64,000 bases of DNA from Agrostemma githago (taxonomy: Eukaryota; Streptophyta; Magnoliopsida; Caryophyllales; Caryophyllaceae): contig OY288243.1 of assembly GCA_958450325.1 (NCBI GenBank), forward strand, positions 65,208,606-65,272,605, in the 5' to 3' direction. The notes below the pieces were generated by a model, which saw nothing but the letters and a program-made list of their open reading frames with translations, ran no database searches and had not been told where the DNA came from. Below, in pieces: positions 20,425 to 34,524 of the stretch (position 1 is the first letter of the stretch; each line of letters begins with the position of its first letter). Both the position numbers and the translations under genes were made by a program.

Positions 20425-23400
20425 TGTAATCCCCTAGAAATTCTACGCAATACAGTGGCGGAAACACTGTAGAGTTGGGATTAAAACACACTGACAAACT
20501 ATATCTTATTAAAAGAAATGGTAAGGCAATACAGAGGCCTCTTTTTACAAAAGGGCTAAAAGTAAAATCTCCAAACGGGTTTATACAAATCCATAAATTA
20601 CAAGAATGAAGAAAGAGTAGGATCCACGCTACTCGCTAGCTCACACCCAAAACCCCGCAGCAAATACCTGTCATGTTATAAACATAACAGCCACGTCAGT
20701 GGGGAGTAACTCGGACGTTCTCCCAGCCATATTATATCATATGTAAAATAATAATATTACTATATCAAAATAATTAAAAGGGAAAACATTAAAATGATAT
20801 AATAAAAATAAGCTTTCGGAGAAACTGAAAATATTGGAATAATAAAATCAGAACAAGTTTTTCGAAGAAAACATCAAATATTTGCCAACCTGCAAATCAA
20901 AACGTATTGATAATAATAAAAATATTCAAAAAGGCGTTATGGAAATATTCAGTGTAGAAGGTCAGACTTTCAACAGGAGAATACTAAAACTAGCTTCGAG
21001 AACCTAGTTCAAACAAATCAAACTTCGGTCTCTAACTAGGCTACTCAACTATAATAGGACGGCGACTTATAAATGCGTGGCCCTAGTTTAAGACAATGCA
21101 CACCCCTCCTGGGATTACCTGTCACCCAGTTCAACTTATGACGGCGACTTACTGCGAGGCCTAAGCTTAAGGTCAAAATGTACACAACTCCCGGGATACC
21201 TGTCACCCGGTTCAACAACCAATGTACCGATTCCTGATACACTAGCCTTATAGTTGATGGCAAAACCGTAAACCCTGACTATATTACTCTAACCCCACAC
21301 TTGACTTTATTCCATAACTCCAAAACAGCCATTATCAATATATATACAAAAGATATAATTAATATAAATAATATGAAGATAAAAGAAATAAACATTTTAT
21401 ATTAAAAGGGAAACTTTCTATAAATAGAAACTTTCTATTTTTAGAAACTTACTTACAATAGAAATATTGTTATAGAAAATTCGTAAGTTATTAAAATAAG
21501 TGAAATGTATAAAAATAGCATTCTAACGAAACTAACATTTTATTATTATCGTCGTTATCGTAACCTTAATATATTTCTAAATTTGTTACTCAAAATATAA
21601 ATAAAATATAATAAGTCAATATATAATATTTTATAAATAATTAGGAAGTCCAGTTAAAACTATAATTTTTAGAAGAGATGTTTTACGAAAAACGATATCA
21701 AAATTAATTGAGTCAACAAGTTTTATAAATTAAACGAGATTTTATAAAGCTTTCAAATTATTTTTAAGAAATATCTTTTATCATTAAGTAATACGGATTT
21801 TAATTAAAAATAGTCAACCTGAAACAAATAGGAATTTTTTTTTAGTGAAAATAGTCTCGACTAAAAATATATTTAAAACTAAATCGACTATTTTCTCATT
21901 TATTAGTATAAATCGTAAAACGAAAATTAGTTTATTGAACAAGTATACAAATATTGATTAGAATATAAAAATACGATTTTGAGTTAAAATTATAAATTAA
22001 CGAAATATGACGAAAATATGAAATCGACATTATTTAGTTACTAGTTTCACGATAACCAACAAAATATTATAACGATCGTAAATAATTAAATTACTAACGA
22101 TTTATAAAATGATATCAAAAACTATATAATATAATAAATAATACGATTTTTTTAAAAACTTAATATTATTAGCAAAATAATAAATAGCTAAAAATTAGAA
22201 AACCGAAGTTCAAATATTTACTACATACTACTACTCAAACATACGATATAAAATGGAGTAACGTCCTAAAGTTACCTTAAGTCAACATTCGAAACGAACT
22301 CGTACTCGTCCTTCCTGATCAACCCAATCTTCAAATCAATAGAAAAGTCGTCCTTACGCTCCAAGTTGTAGAACCGCTAGCCCTCACCACGATACACCAA
22401 GAAATTCGAGAAAACGAAACAAAAGAATGAGACGAGCGTAATTGACATAAGAAGGAAACCGAAAATATTGGATAGATGATCGTATTACTAGAACTAGGGG
22501 TGAAGGGAAAGGATAAAGGGAAATGAAGACAAACACGGACTCGAAGACACAAAACGGATAATGCAGAACAGATAACAACAATAGCCAAGAACTGGCGAAT
22601 AGCGCCAACAGAAGCAAAACGTGCAACAGCAACAAGGCTCGAGAAAGGACTGGGAACGAAAATAAGGAAGAGGAGACGAGCAAAACAGCAGCGGTACAGT
22701 AGCAGACACAGCAGAGCAAAAGAAGAAAAACAGAAAGATTAAGAGCAATGGAAAAAGAAAGGAAGAGATATATGTTAAGTACAACGAACAGAAGCAAGCA
22801 CGGAATCGATAAGTCGAAAACGGTACAGCATGAAACAGCAAGACGTAGAAGAAGAAGGGGAGAGAAAAAGAAGGACAAAAGAAGAAGAAAAAGCGGAAAG
22901 CAAACGACAATAACAACGACAACAATAGGTGCAATACTGAAAAGAGTAAAGCAGTAAGAGGAATGCCAAACAAAGAAGATCGGTATCAAAACCGAGCAAA
23001 AGAAAAGTAGCCGCAGCAACAGCAATACTAATGAATTGTGCAGCAGGACAAATGACAACCACAGCGACATTGATAACAATAGCAGGAGCGGACACGGACA
23101 GCAGCGATTCGACGAACAAGGAAGACGACATCGCAGCAGCAAAAAGAAGGGAAAACGGACAGCAACAAACTAACAACAGTAGCAGAAACGAACGAGATGC
23201 AAGACGGAAAAGAAGGACACGGAAAACAAACATCACACAACGACAATAACGACGCGAGAAGCAAAAACAGCACACAAAAACGAGGCCGACACAGAACACA
23301 CGAGATCAACAAGCATCATCGTAAAACAGGAAGAGGACGAACTACCTTGACAAACTGCATAAGTAATGACAGAAGAGGGCAGTAGCAGCGAAGAAAATGG

Positions 23401-24347
23401 CAGCACCAGCAGCAGCGTAGCAGCGTAGCAGCAGCAGAGCAGTAACAGCAAAGTAACGCAGGTTGAGGGAAGGGATGAAGAATTGAAACGGTGCCACAAG
23501 AGGGGCTGGTATAAGGGTTGAACAAATAAATAAAAGAAGGGGAGACGAATGATGGAGAGGGAAACGGAGGAAGCCAAAAGGAGAAGGGGGAAGTATGTTC
23601 AACAAGTGGGAAGACAAAATTAAAAAAAAATTAAAAGCTGAAGCGGTGGAGCAGATCAAGAGAATCAGGAAAATGGGGAGTGAATGTAAACATTGGGAAA
23701 ATAAGAGCAAAAAGAAAAAAAATTGAATCAAGCGGTCCCACTAAATAAAAAGAGAGATCGGAAAACAAATTAATTAAATGAATCGGGTAGGAGACGAAAT
23801 CCGTAACGATAAGTTGACTGACCCACGAATCGAGTTAGAACGAGTTAATAAAATTAATAAATAAACGGGCCTTAAAATAAGATGAGTAAATAAATTATTC
23901 TGGACGAAAACGAAGTTGATAGAAATAAATAATTAAACGATCAAATAGTATTTCCCGATAAATAATAAATTTTCGATAAAGTGAATTAAATTGATTTCTC
24001 GAGGAAAGAAAATAAATGTTTTGACGAAAATTAAATTAAATGAACTTCAAGCCGAAAATGGAAATTCGAGCTTAAATATAAATAAATGAATAAAATTTAG
24101 AATTTAAATCGTCGAAATAGATTTTCGATAAAAATTGAATTAAATGTATAAAATAAATCGAAACAAAAATAAAAATATGTTTTAAATATAAGAAGAGTTT
24201 CCGAGTCAAATAGAATCTTAGGAGTTTGAAACGATTAAACAATAAATTCGTTTCATAATAATTTTGATAATTACGAGTTTATTCGTAAAAATAAAAATAC
24301 GAACATAATTTTAATTTAATATAATTTATAAAATCAGGGGTGTTACA
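20425..24347 (-). repeat. 3' LTR of element X (left)
   Basis: 3923 bp; nearly identical to the right LTR except small indels, for example an extra 17 bp in a CTTTCTATTTTTAGAAA stretch and an extra CAGCAGCGTAGCAGC tract near 23405. The AT-rich outer parts flank 22500-23720, which is rich in A, G and AGC/ACA on the plus strand and thus C/T-rich in the sense strand. Confidence 0.9.
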
Positions 24348-24363
24348 ATCTTCCCCACTAAAA
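24348..24363 (-). other. Polypurine tract of element X
   Basis: On the minus strand TTTTAGTGGGGAAGAT directly precedes the LTR start TGTAACACCCC, as expected for plus-strand priming. Confidence 0.75.
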
Positions 24364-25166
24364 AGAAGTTTCGTCCTCGAAACTAACAAAAACATAATAA
24401 TAGAATGAAAAACAAGGTTACATCACTAGAACAAAAGGAGAATGCTTAACTCGTATCACTATCTCGGTTTTAAAGGGTTTACAATTTCAAAAGTGATATG
24501 AAATCGGAATCGAAGACAAAATTTATTTCAAGAAAATTTGGGCTCGGTTCCCAAAGTTTAAAATCATTAAAACAATAAAATTGCAATTTAAAAAAAAAAA
24601 TTTATAAAATAATGACGAGAAACAATATTTGTAAACGAACTCGAGGGTGAAAGGTACCCAAATGTTGTCAAAACTATAGTTAAATGTTTTAATTAAGAAA
24701 TTCGACATTATTTTGTTTTAAGATCAAACAAAAATTTGAGAAATCAAGTTTTGTGGTTAGTAAATGAAAATCGAATCAGTCGTCAAACATTTTCAATAAC
24801 AAATTTAAAGTCTAACGACAATAAAACAAAATTTTAGACATACAAAGTTTTTCAAAAATATTAAATCGTTTACATAATAATCATATAGAAATCAAAATAT
24901 TAGCAATTATGAAAGTTTTCGTAAAATTTCGATCACTAGAAAATCAAAATTAAAATTTTTAAACAATTTCGAAATACTTTAAAATAAATTATTAAGGCAT
25001 TTTGAAACAAGACCTAAATATATGTTATCAACCAAAAACGAAAATGAAAATGAAGTTTTGAAATTTAGAACTCAAATGTTAGAAATTTCACGATAGCCCA
25101 AAATTTTAAAAGTCAAACTTTTCACAAAATGGGTTCGGGAAAAAGGTAAACGGATAAATAGGGTCA
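24364..25166 (-). other. Internal non-coding DNA of element X, 3' side
   Basis: AT-rich; no ORF above background and no recognisable pol remnant. It is interrupted at 25172 by the Ogre/Tat-like element, with the TSD AGGTC at 25167-25171. Confidence 0.6.
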
Positions 25167-25171
25167 AGGTC

Positions 25172-27562
25172 TGTGGACATGACATAGGTCCACCCCGACG
25201 CGGCGAAGCGCGGGTTTTGGGGAGGCGATAGAATTTCCATATGAGATGGGTCGAATAGAATTTTAAATCGAAGTAGGAGTCGCCACCGAATTTTATGGTT
25301 ATTCGGAACCATTCGAACCCACTCTATGTCGTAGTGGGCCATACTTAAAGCCTGTCCCATTTCCGATGTCAGAGTTTATTGGGTTCGTCCCTTAGCATTA
25401 CGATACCGATGCCGACTTGAGCGGTTAATCATATATTGAATGACTCTCGTTGCCAATGGTTTCGGACATCCGGAAACCACGGTTCTGAGTAAGAGGTGAG
25501 GGTACGTGTTGGGAAGTTCAGTGAGAACACCCAACCCCGCCCGCACTTAACGGCCTTTACTAAGATATCGTTCGGTTTTGTGTACACGCGTTAGTTCGAC
25601 GATTGAATGATATGCAGAGATTATTTTCCTAAGACATGTGAGGAAAATAAATAAATGGGTTGCTAAGTCGTTTAATGCATGTTAAACTAATAACGTCAAA
25701 GTTATTTTAGCATGTGAGTTCGTTTTAGTCTAATAAAACGATAAAAAGAAATGAGAGAAAAATTGCTACAAACACAAGAAAACGAGTTAGTAACGATTGA
25801 AATAATATATGAAATTGAAATCGAGAAAGTAAGAATTAATCGAAATCTGAAAAATATAGTTTAAAACGTTGTTTTGTATAAAAAACGAAGTTCGAAAAAA
25901 GAAAAAAATGAAAAAAATGTGTTTGGGCCGAGAGCCGCGCGACTCGCCCGAGACTCAGGCGGGTCGCGTGGCGGCCTGATTTCGACAACGGTTTTCGGAA
26001 ATTTTTTGATTAAATCGTGTACGAATATCGCATAACTCGTACTCGACTTAATATTCTCGATATTCGTTATATTCGATAGTTGATTATCAAATATTTAGAA
26101 TAGTTTTGGAAAAGATATAAATTTAGAAATCGTTTCGTAAAATAATAAAAATAAACGAACGAAAAACTAAAAAAAAAAGACTCGGGATCAGACTCGTGCG
26201 CGAGTCGCCTGGACCGGGCGCGACTCGCGTACGGGTCTGATTTTCTATATTTTTTTTGTTCGAAAATCGTTAATCGCGTACAAACATGAATTAATTTATA
26301 CTCGGTTTATATTTTCGATATTCGTCGTATTCAATATTCGATTATGAAATCGATATCGAATACTCGGAAAGACTTTAGAAAAGGTTTTGAAAAAAATTTG
26401 TTTTTGAACGAAAAGATGTAAAAAAGATTTTGAACGAAAGGTTTGAAAAAAGGATTTTGAATAAAAAAAATGTAACGATATCGTCGAAACTTAATATAAT
26501 TCTTTTCGATACGATATTCGATTATATAGAATCGATATCGTATTTTAAGAATATTTGATAAAAAAATAGTTTTTTTTAAGTAATATCGATATTAGAAAAA
26601 TAGAAAAAGACCGACGAAAGACCCATAAAAAAACGAGAAAAAAAGAGAAGAGAAAAAGAGAAGAGTCGGGTTTGATTTACACCCTCAACCTACATGCTTT
26701 GTGTTCTCGGTATAAGGCTCGTCAGGAAGTGGCTTAGACTTGGGAGCGTCGAGATGATGAGGATGAGTTAAGGTGTATCGGTTTAGGTGGTTTGGGACGT
26801 CGGGTTTGGCCGGCTTCGTCGGTATTTCGAGACTTCGGAAAGGTGTCGGGATTTGCTAACTATCGGGTTGTATGTAAACCGGGTGATGGGTGTGTAAAAA
26901 CCGTGTATATTGGCTGAAAAATTGTTGTGATTGATGTATGATTGTTGTGAATTGTGTTGGACGGGAGGTCCTATTTATAGGGAGTTTCCGACCCTGGTTT
27001 AGGAGAGTTTGAATACCGCTTAGGATAGGAAACGAGGGAATTTGAGGGAAATAAGAATTCCGCTTTCTTGGCCAAGAAGAAAGAGGATTTCGGCTGACTT
27101 GAGGGTGTATTGGCCGGGTGTTTTACACTCGGTCAATGTCTGAATCGGTCTCCGGATAGAATTCCTACTTGAGATCGAATTCTACCTTAAACGGAATTGT
27201 TTATTATTTCGCATGGCTGATTTTTGCAATATCTGAATTCAATCCGGATTGGTGGGGGTGACACGGCAGATTTTATGCCTCGGGAAATATCTTTGACCGG
27301 GTTTTGACCCGGTCGCTAAAAGACGATTTTACCCCTGATGTCGGTTTCGACCCAAATTAGTGTTATTTGACTTGAAACGACCCACTGGGCCTGGATTTGA
27401 GGTTGGTTTTGTGAGATTTGTACTCCTTAAAAAGTCTAAGCCAAATGTCCATGATTACAAGCCCATATCCGAGTCTGTCAAAGCACGTTTACGTCCTATC
27501 ATCATCGGGTGTTTGGCGGGAACTACTATAGACACCTGGCGGTCAAAATGTGGGTGTCTACA
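25172..27562 (-). repeat. 3' LTR of the Ogre/Tat-like element (left)
   Basis: Nearly identical to 34546-36936. It contains a very GC-rich patch (25930-25975, GAGCCGCGCGACTCGCCCG) and AT-rich stretches with repeated ATTCGATAT. Minus-strand TATA box at 26971-26980. Confidence 0.9.
26971..26980 (-). promoter_or_regulatory. TATA box in the left Ogre/Tat-like LTR
   Basis: CTATAAATAG on the minus strand; the same site is at 36345-36354 in the other LTR. Its direction agrees with the PBS and polypurine tract. Confidence 0.6.
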
Positions 27563-27578
27563 GAGCCCCCACTCTGAC
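27563..27578 (-). other. Polypurine tract of the Ogre/Tat-like element
   Basis: Minus strand GTCAGAGTGGGGGCTC directly precedes the LTR start TGTAGACACC. Confidence 0.65.
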
Positions 27579-27787
27579 TGAGGCTTGGACAAGGCAAAAG
27601 TCAGAGTAGCTACCAGGTCAATCAAGGATTAAATCCTGGCAGACTTTCGATCGGGTCGTTTAGGGTCCATTAGACCTGCGTGAAGGGCTCGCCAGCCATA
27701 GAATAGAAATCATACCTGGGTTGATGCTGATAATGTCGCGGGAGCTTGCCTAGGAAGCTAGGGGTATACCTGTTTGCAGATATATCT

Positions 27788-30700
27788 CACTACAAGATAA
27801 TATGTATTAGACAACATTTATCTAGCGACACAAAGAGAAATGCCATCTTAATTATACTTAGTGGGACATTTAATATGACAAAAGAACCAAATGCCGTCTC
27901 AAGTATCTTAATAACTAAGAAGGGCTCATATAAGAATTTGTGTAAAAAAAGCGGTAGAAGCGCGCCCAAACAAAAGAAGTCCAAACTACTTCTATTCTCC
28001 TAATTCCTAAATTCTTCAACTGAAACCCTAACTTTGTCCTCTCGATCAATCGATAACAGGTTTCTTTCTTTCTTCTCCATTCACTTTAATCATCCATCAT
28101 ATGCCATCCATTCCCTTAATTTGGTAAAAAAAAATCTATTCATCGCTTCAACTATTTTTTATGTACTTCAATTTTGATATTTTGTGATGTATTTTCAATT
28201 TGAGATATTTCATTTATTACATATTTATGCCTTTTATTGTTTAATTTTTGAGATTTTATTTGTTCATTGTCAATCCAGGATTATACTCAGGTGTTTAGCT
28301 ATGAGTTGAGGGTTTAATTTAAAAAACCATTTATTACAACATGCAATTAGAGTCCGAAATTATGAGTGTGGATATTGGGCATCACGTTAATGTTGTTGGA
28401 CTTGTGCTAGTCTGATTGTTTATGTAGTGTGTTGGTTGTGTGAATTCAAATAGAAATCTTTTAGGAAAGACATGACTTGATTGTTTTTTCATGAGGTTGC
28501 ATCAATTTACTCTGATTTCTTAGTCCTTCACAATTCAATTCACCTCCTAGTACAGGTCATTCTCCTAATTTTCACGAGGTGGGTTTTTGTGGATTTTTTC
28601 TATTTGTAGAGATGGTGATGGAGGTTGTATAAGGATTTACTTATGCAAATGTGACCCACATTTCATTTTTGAAGAAGTATGAAGTTTCTAATGTTCCTAA
28701 TCAACTGATGGTGCCTCTTTTTCTTATTCACGGAGCTGCTGATAAGGATGCTTGCAGTTATAAACATTATTGTTTATTTCTTGCAGTTATAAACGACATC
28801 TGTTCGGCCATTTCTTTTGGTGAGGGCATATATATTTGTGTTTTGAACTAAGATCGTCATGTCATGTGTCATACTGTGGAGGTATATAGAAACATATGCA
28901 TTGTATCATTAGTAGATAATGATCCTCCGTCATAGGTCTCATTTTGATTTGCTTCTTTGAGATACAACTTTTACCAATGAGGCAGTGACCACAATGGCCC
29001 GGGGAACAACCACTTTTTCTGTGGAGGGGTTGGGGTCGGTCTTTTGTAGTCTTATTTTTTTCAATTATTATTATTATTGTGCAAAAAGAGCAAACAGATC
29101 GATTTTATGTAATGTACGGAGTAAAATGCATCGACACTCCACTTGCCAACATATTTCCAACACGACCTCCATAGGTCCGAATGGTATTGATTACATTCTT
29201 AATGAATGAATGATCTGTTATTGCCTCATATATCTCATTTTTGTTATGATTTGACCAAGAGTGTAATTTTTAAACTTCATAAATACTCGTGTCTATTGTT
29301 TTTGCAGTTTCCATAGATGGATCCGTGGATATCATTTGCATCGTGGATATGGGCCGAGGGCCAACAATTGGCTTATTTAATCACAGGTTTGTGGAGTTTA
29401 TTTATTTTCCCTTACGTCAATGACACCTATGAATGTATGCTTGAATTCAATTTATATACGACAACAACCATCGGTGTTGAGGGTAATATGATGGGCTATG
29501 ACGATTTATCACCATGTGAATTCATTTTTTTTATCATTTATTAATCAGGAATATCATATAAAAGCATATTTGGTAGTTGAGTTACCATATAAGACTATGT
29601 GATATAGTTCTTGATTATAAATGTGTCTGCGTGTTTTCTTTTGTGTTTTCATATCTATGGAGTATGTACTAATTTTTCATTTATTTGGAATTTGTCAGGT
29701 GGTTTTCCTCTTTTGATCGTGCTCTTATGGCATATTGGACTGTTTTATTATTTGGATAGTCTTGATATTTCTCTCATATAAGCAGATCGGTTTGTGTATG
29801 TCATAAGTATATTTGATCCAAGAGTTTCATAGCTCTTTCAATGGTGGCAAAACGTCCTCGTATTGTTATTGCCAAATTGTTTGTTGATAATAGACGTGGT
29901 CAGACCCCATGACCACGACCATCACCCGACAAAATGGCCTCGTATTGTTAAACGAAGGTGAAAAAGTTGAAGGTAAGTATTTATTACATATAAATATGAT
30001 ATCAACTACGAAGTAATTTAGTTAATGTCCAAGTATGAAAATATAGTATATTACATATAAATATAGTTGTATTTTGGTTATTGATGATGTGCCAATAAAT
30101 CACCTCTTATTTTTCTAGTTTCTCTCTTATCCCCAAGCTATTTTACTGTTTATGTCATTGAAATTTGAAAATGATAATTGTGTTTGAAGAATCCTTCTTA
30201 TTTAAGTACTTTATCTTGTTTCATACGGTTGGCGCCATAAGAAATACGGAGTAGTAATCTTAAGTCTTTTTCTTTTTCTTTGTCACAAGCATCTATAATC
30301 GTTATATAGAGTCTAAACTATATTTATTCTCTTGTAACTTTTATAAGTGATCCACTAAATAATATTCCGTATTTGGTTTCCTTTTTTCAGATTGGATTAT
30401 AGCAGATGAATGTGTTGTAATTTGGATTTCACAAAGGCAGATTATAGTAGAATTTAGAAGCAGTTGTTGTGCTTCGAGACCCAAGTCGCCCAAAATTGAA
30501 GCTTTTGTGAATGTTCCAATAGCTAGAAACTTTTGGATGATACTCCGTACTACTTTAGGCTTATGTTATTTTTTGAGTAGGTGTTAATGAATTGAGTTGA
30601 TACTCATATAAGCCTTTTGTAATGACAAATATTATTTCCAATATATACATGCTATTATTTCATATGTTGTCTTTTTTTTGTAAGTAGTTACCTTTAATTT

Positions 30701-31004
30701 TTATTTTAAAATAGCAAATAATCAAAAAGCTTAAATAAAACAATGAAAAAGCTTAAAAAATTAATGACGTAGGGAAAAAGCAGTAATAAAGGAAAGAAAA
30801 CAAGGTGGATTTCATAATTAATGAGAAGGGTTTAGATGGCATTTATATACCTATTTACCAGCATATCTAATAAATGTCACTAGAAGTTTTAGCGACATTG
30901 GATTTGGTGGCATTTAAGCAAATGCTGCTATTTTTTCTCGCGACATTTACATATGCCGCCTGAATACAAATTAAATGCCACTATAGATATAATTTGTTGT
31001 AGTG
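27788..31004. mobile_element. Non-autonomous CACTA (En/Spm) element, 3.2 kb
   Basis: Left end CACTACAAGATAATAT and right end (reverse complement) CACTACAACAAATTAT share the 8-bp CACTACAA core. It is flanked by the 3-bp duplication TCT (27785-27787, 31005-31007), both as expected for CACTA. Subterminal regions repeat AATGCC/GGCATT and GCGACA motifs in both orientations. No transposase is visible; the longest frames are short. A stretch near 27990-28075 (GAAACCCTAACTTTGTCC followed by a pyrimidine tract) resembles a plant 5' UTR and may be a relic of the transposase gene or a captured fragment. Confidence 0.85.
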
Positions 31005-34000
31005 TCTTGTCTTAGAATTGCGCGGGAGCTTGCCTTGGAAGCTATGGGCATATCTGTTTGCAGATATATCCTGAAAGAAGTTGCCTGAGCTTTTCCACTG
31101 GGGAACTTAGAATTTTCTGGGGAGTCTTGGGTGTACCTGTCTGTTGATACATAACATATTGCATGTAACATTCAGGCGAAACACTGACTCATGCAGGGGA
31201 AGAAAAAGATGATTTTTTCGAAAATTTTGAAAAGAGGAAATCCTGAATTTTTGGAAGGTTTGGAAATAAGGATGCTTGGGATGACTTTGATTCCTAATCG
31301 GATTCTGACACGGATTCCTGGAATTCCCTGGTTAGGCCTGTATGCCTAGATGAAGTAGGGAGTGTGATATAATTTCCTATTCCCGTGGTGACTAGGAAAA
31401 GGATTTTCTCAAATGGCTAAGCTTTGCAAAAAATGAGAATTTGAAGAGAGAGATATACCGACAGACTCGACTCTGGACGCGAGAGGACGAGTTGACAGAC
31501 ACGACTTTTACTCTCTAAGGGTTAGACCGTGACTCGGTAGGGGGTAGGCCACCTAAGATGACAAGACACTTAAGTTGCGCTATTCCGTAGCCTAGGCGAG
31601 CGGCAACACAGTCGAACATCGAAATGGGAACGATCTGCTATGGGGCAATTACAGTAATGCTGTAGTCTAGTGCCCCTTTTGAATTTTTGATTTTTGGGAC
31701 ATTTCCAAAGTGGGTATTGCTCCGAGTCCTGACAGATTCTCGTCTTTGACTGAGCCGAGTACTAGGACACACTATAGAAAGGTGGCTAGATTTTGAAAAT
31801 ATTTGGATTATGTGAGTGGATGGAGAACTTCTGCCTAGGAGAAGCCCCCAGAATGACAAAGCTAACTGTTAAGAACATGACAGTGTCGTGACCGGAATGA
31901 CGGCGCTTTTTTTTTAATTTGTGTGTCAATGTGGGTGGTTGTGCCCTTGTTGAAAGACTGCCTACGTATTCACGTGTAGTGAAATCAAACCAAGCCGTAG
32001 TTTAGTGGAATGAAAGATATATAATGGTGCCTAGTTTACTAGGGCTTTGTGTGTAACTAGTTACAGCGATGGTGTAGGCTAGGTGCATTCCCAGTGATGT
32101 CTTGATCAAAGGGCTAGAATAGTTAGGATGTTGATCCTGTGACTGTGAGCGTTCTCCGGGGTAGCCCCCAGAGGTGGTGTGAACTTATTGGGGCATGTTC
32201 TATGCCGACTGCAAGTTGAGTTCCCGTGTTTGGGGTTGGTAACTGGTTTGAATGAGGAGAATTGAGATGGGATTTTAACGAGTTCTGCTCTCGGGGATTT
32301 TAATGAGTTCTGCTCTCAGGGATTTGATGAGTTTTGCTCTCGGGGATTTTAACGAGTTTTGCTCTCGGGGATTTGATGAGTTTTGCTCTCGGGGATTTGA
32401 TGAGTTTTGCTCTCGGGGATTTGATGAGTTGTGCTCTCGGGGATTTGATGAGTTTTGCTCTCGGGGATTTGATGAGTTTTGCTCTCGGATTTGCATATGG
32501 TGATTGTGAATTCTGTTATGTAAAGGGGAAGCCGAGTAGAATGGCTCGAGCTTCGATTAGGCAGGTTTGATAATGCGGGATCTGATTTCCACGTCTGGCC
32601 CTAAAGGTTAGGGTGTATCCTATGGAGCTTGAATCCTCAAAATTCTGGGCTGTCTCTAGCCTAGGTCTCGAGAAGGTGTTGAGGGTTGTAATGTGAGAAG
32701 GCTAGATGTGGTGTTAGCTGACCAACTTGACTGTCTCTTCCCTATTGGATGGTATGGGTATTGATAATTTTTGAATTGACCGTTTCACGGTCATGGGTTT
32801 TTGAATTCTTTGGGTTGACCTCTTAGCCCCGGTCATGGGATTCTTCATTTGAGTTGACCGTGTCTGGTCGAGAGATGTTGATAATTCTTTTTTGATCATG
32901 GCCAGCTTTTTTGTTTTGGCCTTTTGCTTTTTTTTCTATTGGACTTTTGATTTTTTTTTTGTCCAGCTTTTTTTTTGTCGGTCAGACTAACACCTAAAGT
33001 AGGGACTGGCTAGTCTTATTGGATGGATGTTTATTGTGGGAAGTGGGCTTGCCTCCCGTCTTGAACCCAAACTAGAAGACTACCCAGATTTGTCATAGGA
33101 TTCGATATGCTCCTGCTACGGGTAGTTATGTGACTTTCTATACCAGACATGGAATAGGTAAAAGGAAAACGCGGGCTCGGTTTCCTGCAGTCATTATAGA
33201 TGTGTCTATAATAGTCACGTGCGTGTGCTCACAGTGTATGATGGTGTTCATCATGTTCTCGGAAACACATAAGGAAAGTATGTATGAGAAATAGAAAAGC
33301 TGATTTTATTGAATTTTGAAAAAAGAGGACAGAATACAATTGACTCTGACTCTGACTTGGAAATGAGGATGTGGGTATCCTAGACTCGAACTCAGACTTA
33401 GACTCGAATCAAATCCGGACTCGGATGCTCGGTTGGTTGTTTTTTTTTTGGTAAGGTCTTTGATTGGAGAGAACGACGGGTGTCACGACTCGCCTAAACT
33501 CGGCTTTGCGCAAGTGCAAGAGAGGGAGTCAAACTAGACATGGCCCGGGGTGACGGGTCGACAAAGACTCTTGGACCAGGATACTCGAACGTTGATCTAG
33601 ACGAGGTAACGACCCTGGCTTGGACTCGACCATGAGACTCGGACGGGGTATGAGGGCGAGTCCGAAAATGAGGCAACCGTGTTTGACCGCGTCGCGTGCT
33701 CGGACCAACCGTGGTGACCTAACCCTTGATGACTCGAGTATTTGTAGCATAGGTACGACTCGAAGAAGGCATCATAAGGACGCCAGTGTATGATGAACGT
33801 GAGGTGCCCTTAGAATGACCGTGGTTGACTGCTCGGTGGGGGATAGCCCCCGAGTGAGGCTAAAGAATCTGATAGGACTCAGATGGTGTGACACCTAAGT
33901 GACTCGGAAGTGGGATACGTGAGACAACACGTGTAAGACAAAACCCTTAGAGCAACCGTGATTGATCGCTCTACTGAAGGGTAGCCCCCGAGTGGGACTG

Positions 34001-34524
34001 AAGATTTTGTTAAGACTCGAGTGTCGGACGAGTGACCCTTAGATGTAAGGATCACGAACCTTTTGTTATAAGGCTATGCCTTGTAAAAGGTTGACTCGGA
34101 AAAGACACCTAGACGGGTGACTCGTGGACGGTGGGCTTTCCTTAGGATTCAGCAAAGTGGGCCTAGTCCCGTTTGAAGGAAGGTCTACGTGAGAATTCCC
34201 CAGACTTTGGACTCGAGTGTGTAAATGGGCTTTCCTTTGTAGGAGTTAGTCCTACGAAGGTGGGCCGTGCCTTGACAAGTAAGGCGGACTGGAATGGGGT
34301 GGAAACTCGTGATATAAGATCGACGAAGTTTCGACGCTATAGACTCTTACAACCTATGACAAGACCCGACACTGCTAAATACGGGAAGTCCTAAGAGGAA
34401 GAGGGTTTTGAAAAGAGAGTTTGGATTTGAAAACGGAGCAAAGGTCGGATTGGAAGACCCGATTTTTTTTGAAAACCGAGAAAAAGGGTTATCGGGCCGA
34501 GATGGTAAGTGACGCATCAGTTAA
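31005..34524 (-). other. Internal non-coding DNA of the Ogre/Tat-like element
   Basis: No gag or pol frame. It holds the 24-bp minisatellite at 32274-32490. A roughly 50-bp direct repeat (GCGGGAGCTTGCC...GTTTGCAGATATATC) has one copy at 27738-27787, just left of the CACTA element, and one at 31022-31072. The sense-strand start (33460-34524) is rich in GACTCG motifs. Function beyond packaging and priming cannot be read. Confidence 0.6.
32274..32490. repeat. 24-bp minisatellite, about 9 copies
   Basis: Unit GAGTTTTGCTCTCGGGGATT plus TGAT, with 26-bp variants containing TTTTAAC. It creates repetitive short ORFs on both strands that are not genes. Confidence 0.95.

Noticed and set aside
22384..23142. 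252-codon minus-strand ORF rich in Leu, Cys, Ser and Phe, and relatives at 40859-41554 and 48647-49657
   Set aside because: They fall in the C/T-rich strand of the X LTRs, several frames are open at once, the frames change between LTR copies, and there is no domain. Composition explains them.
28651..29544. Short ORFs of 66-75 codons inside the CACTA element as genes
   Set aside because: No domain, no consistent codon pattern, and many stops around them. They may be decayed exons but cannot be supported.
32275..32570. Repetitive ORFs on both strands with an 8-residue period
   Set aside because: They are products of the 24-bp minisatellite; the period is a multiple of three, so all frames stay open.
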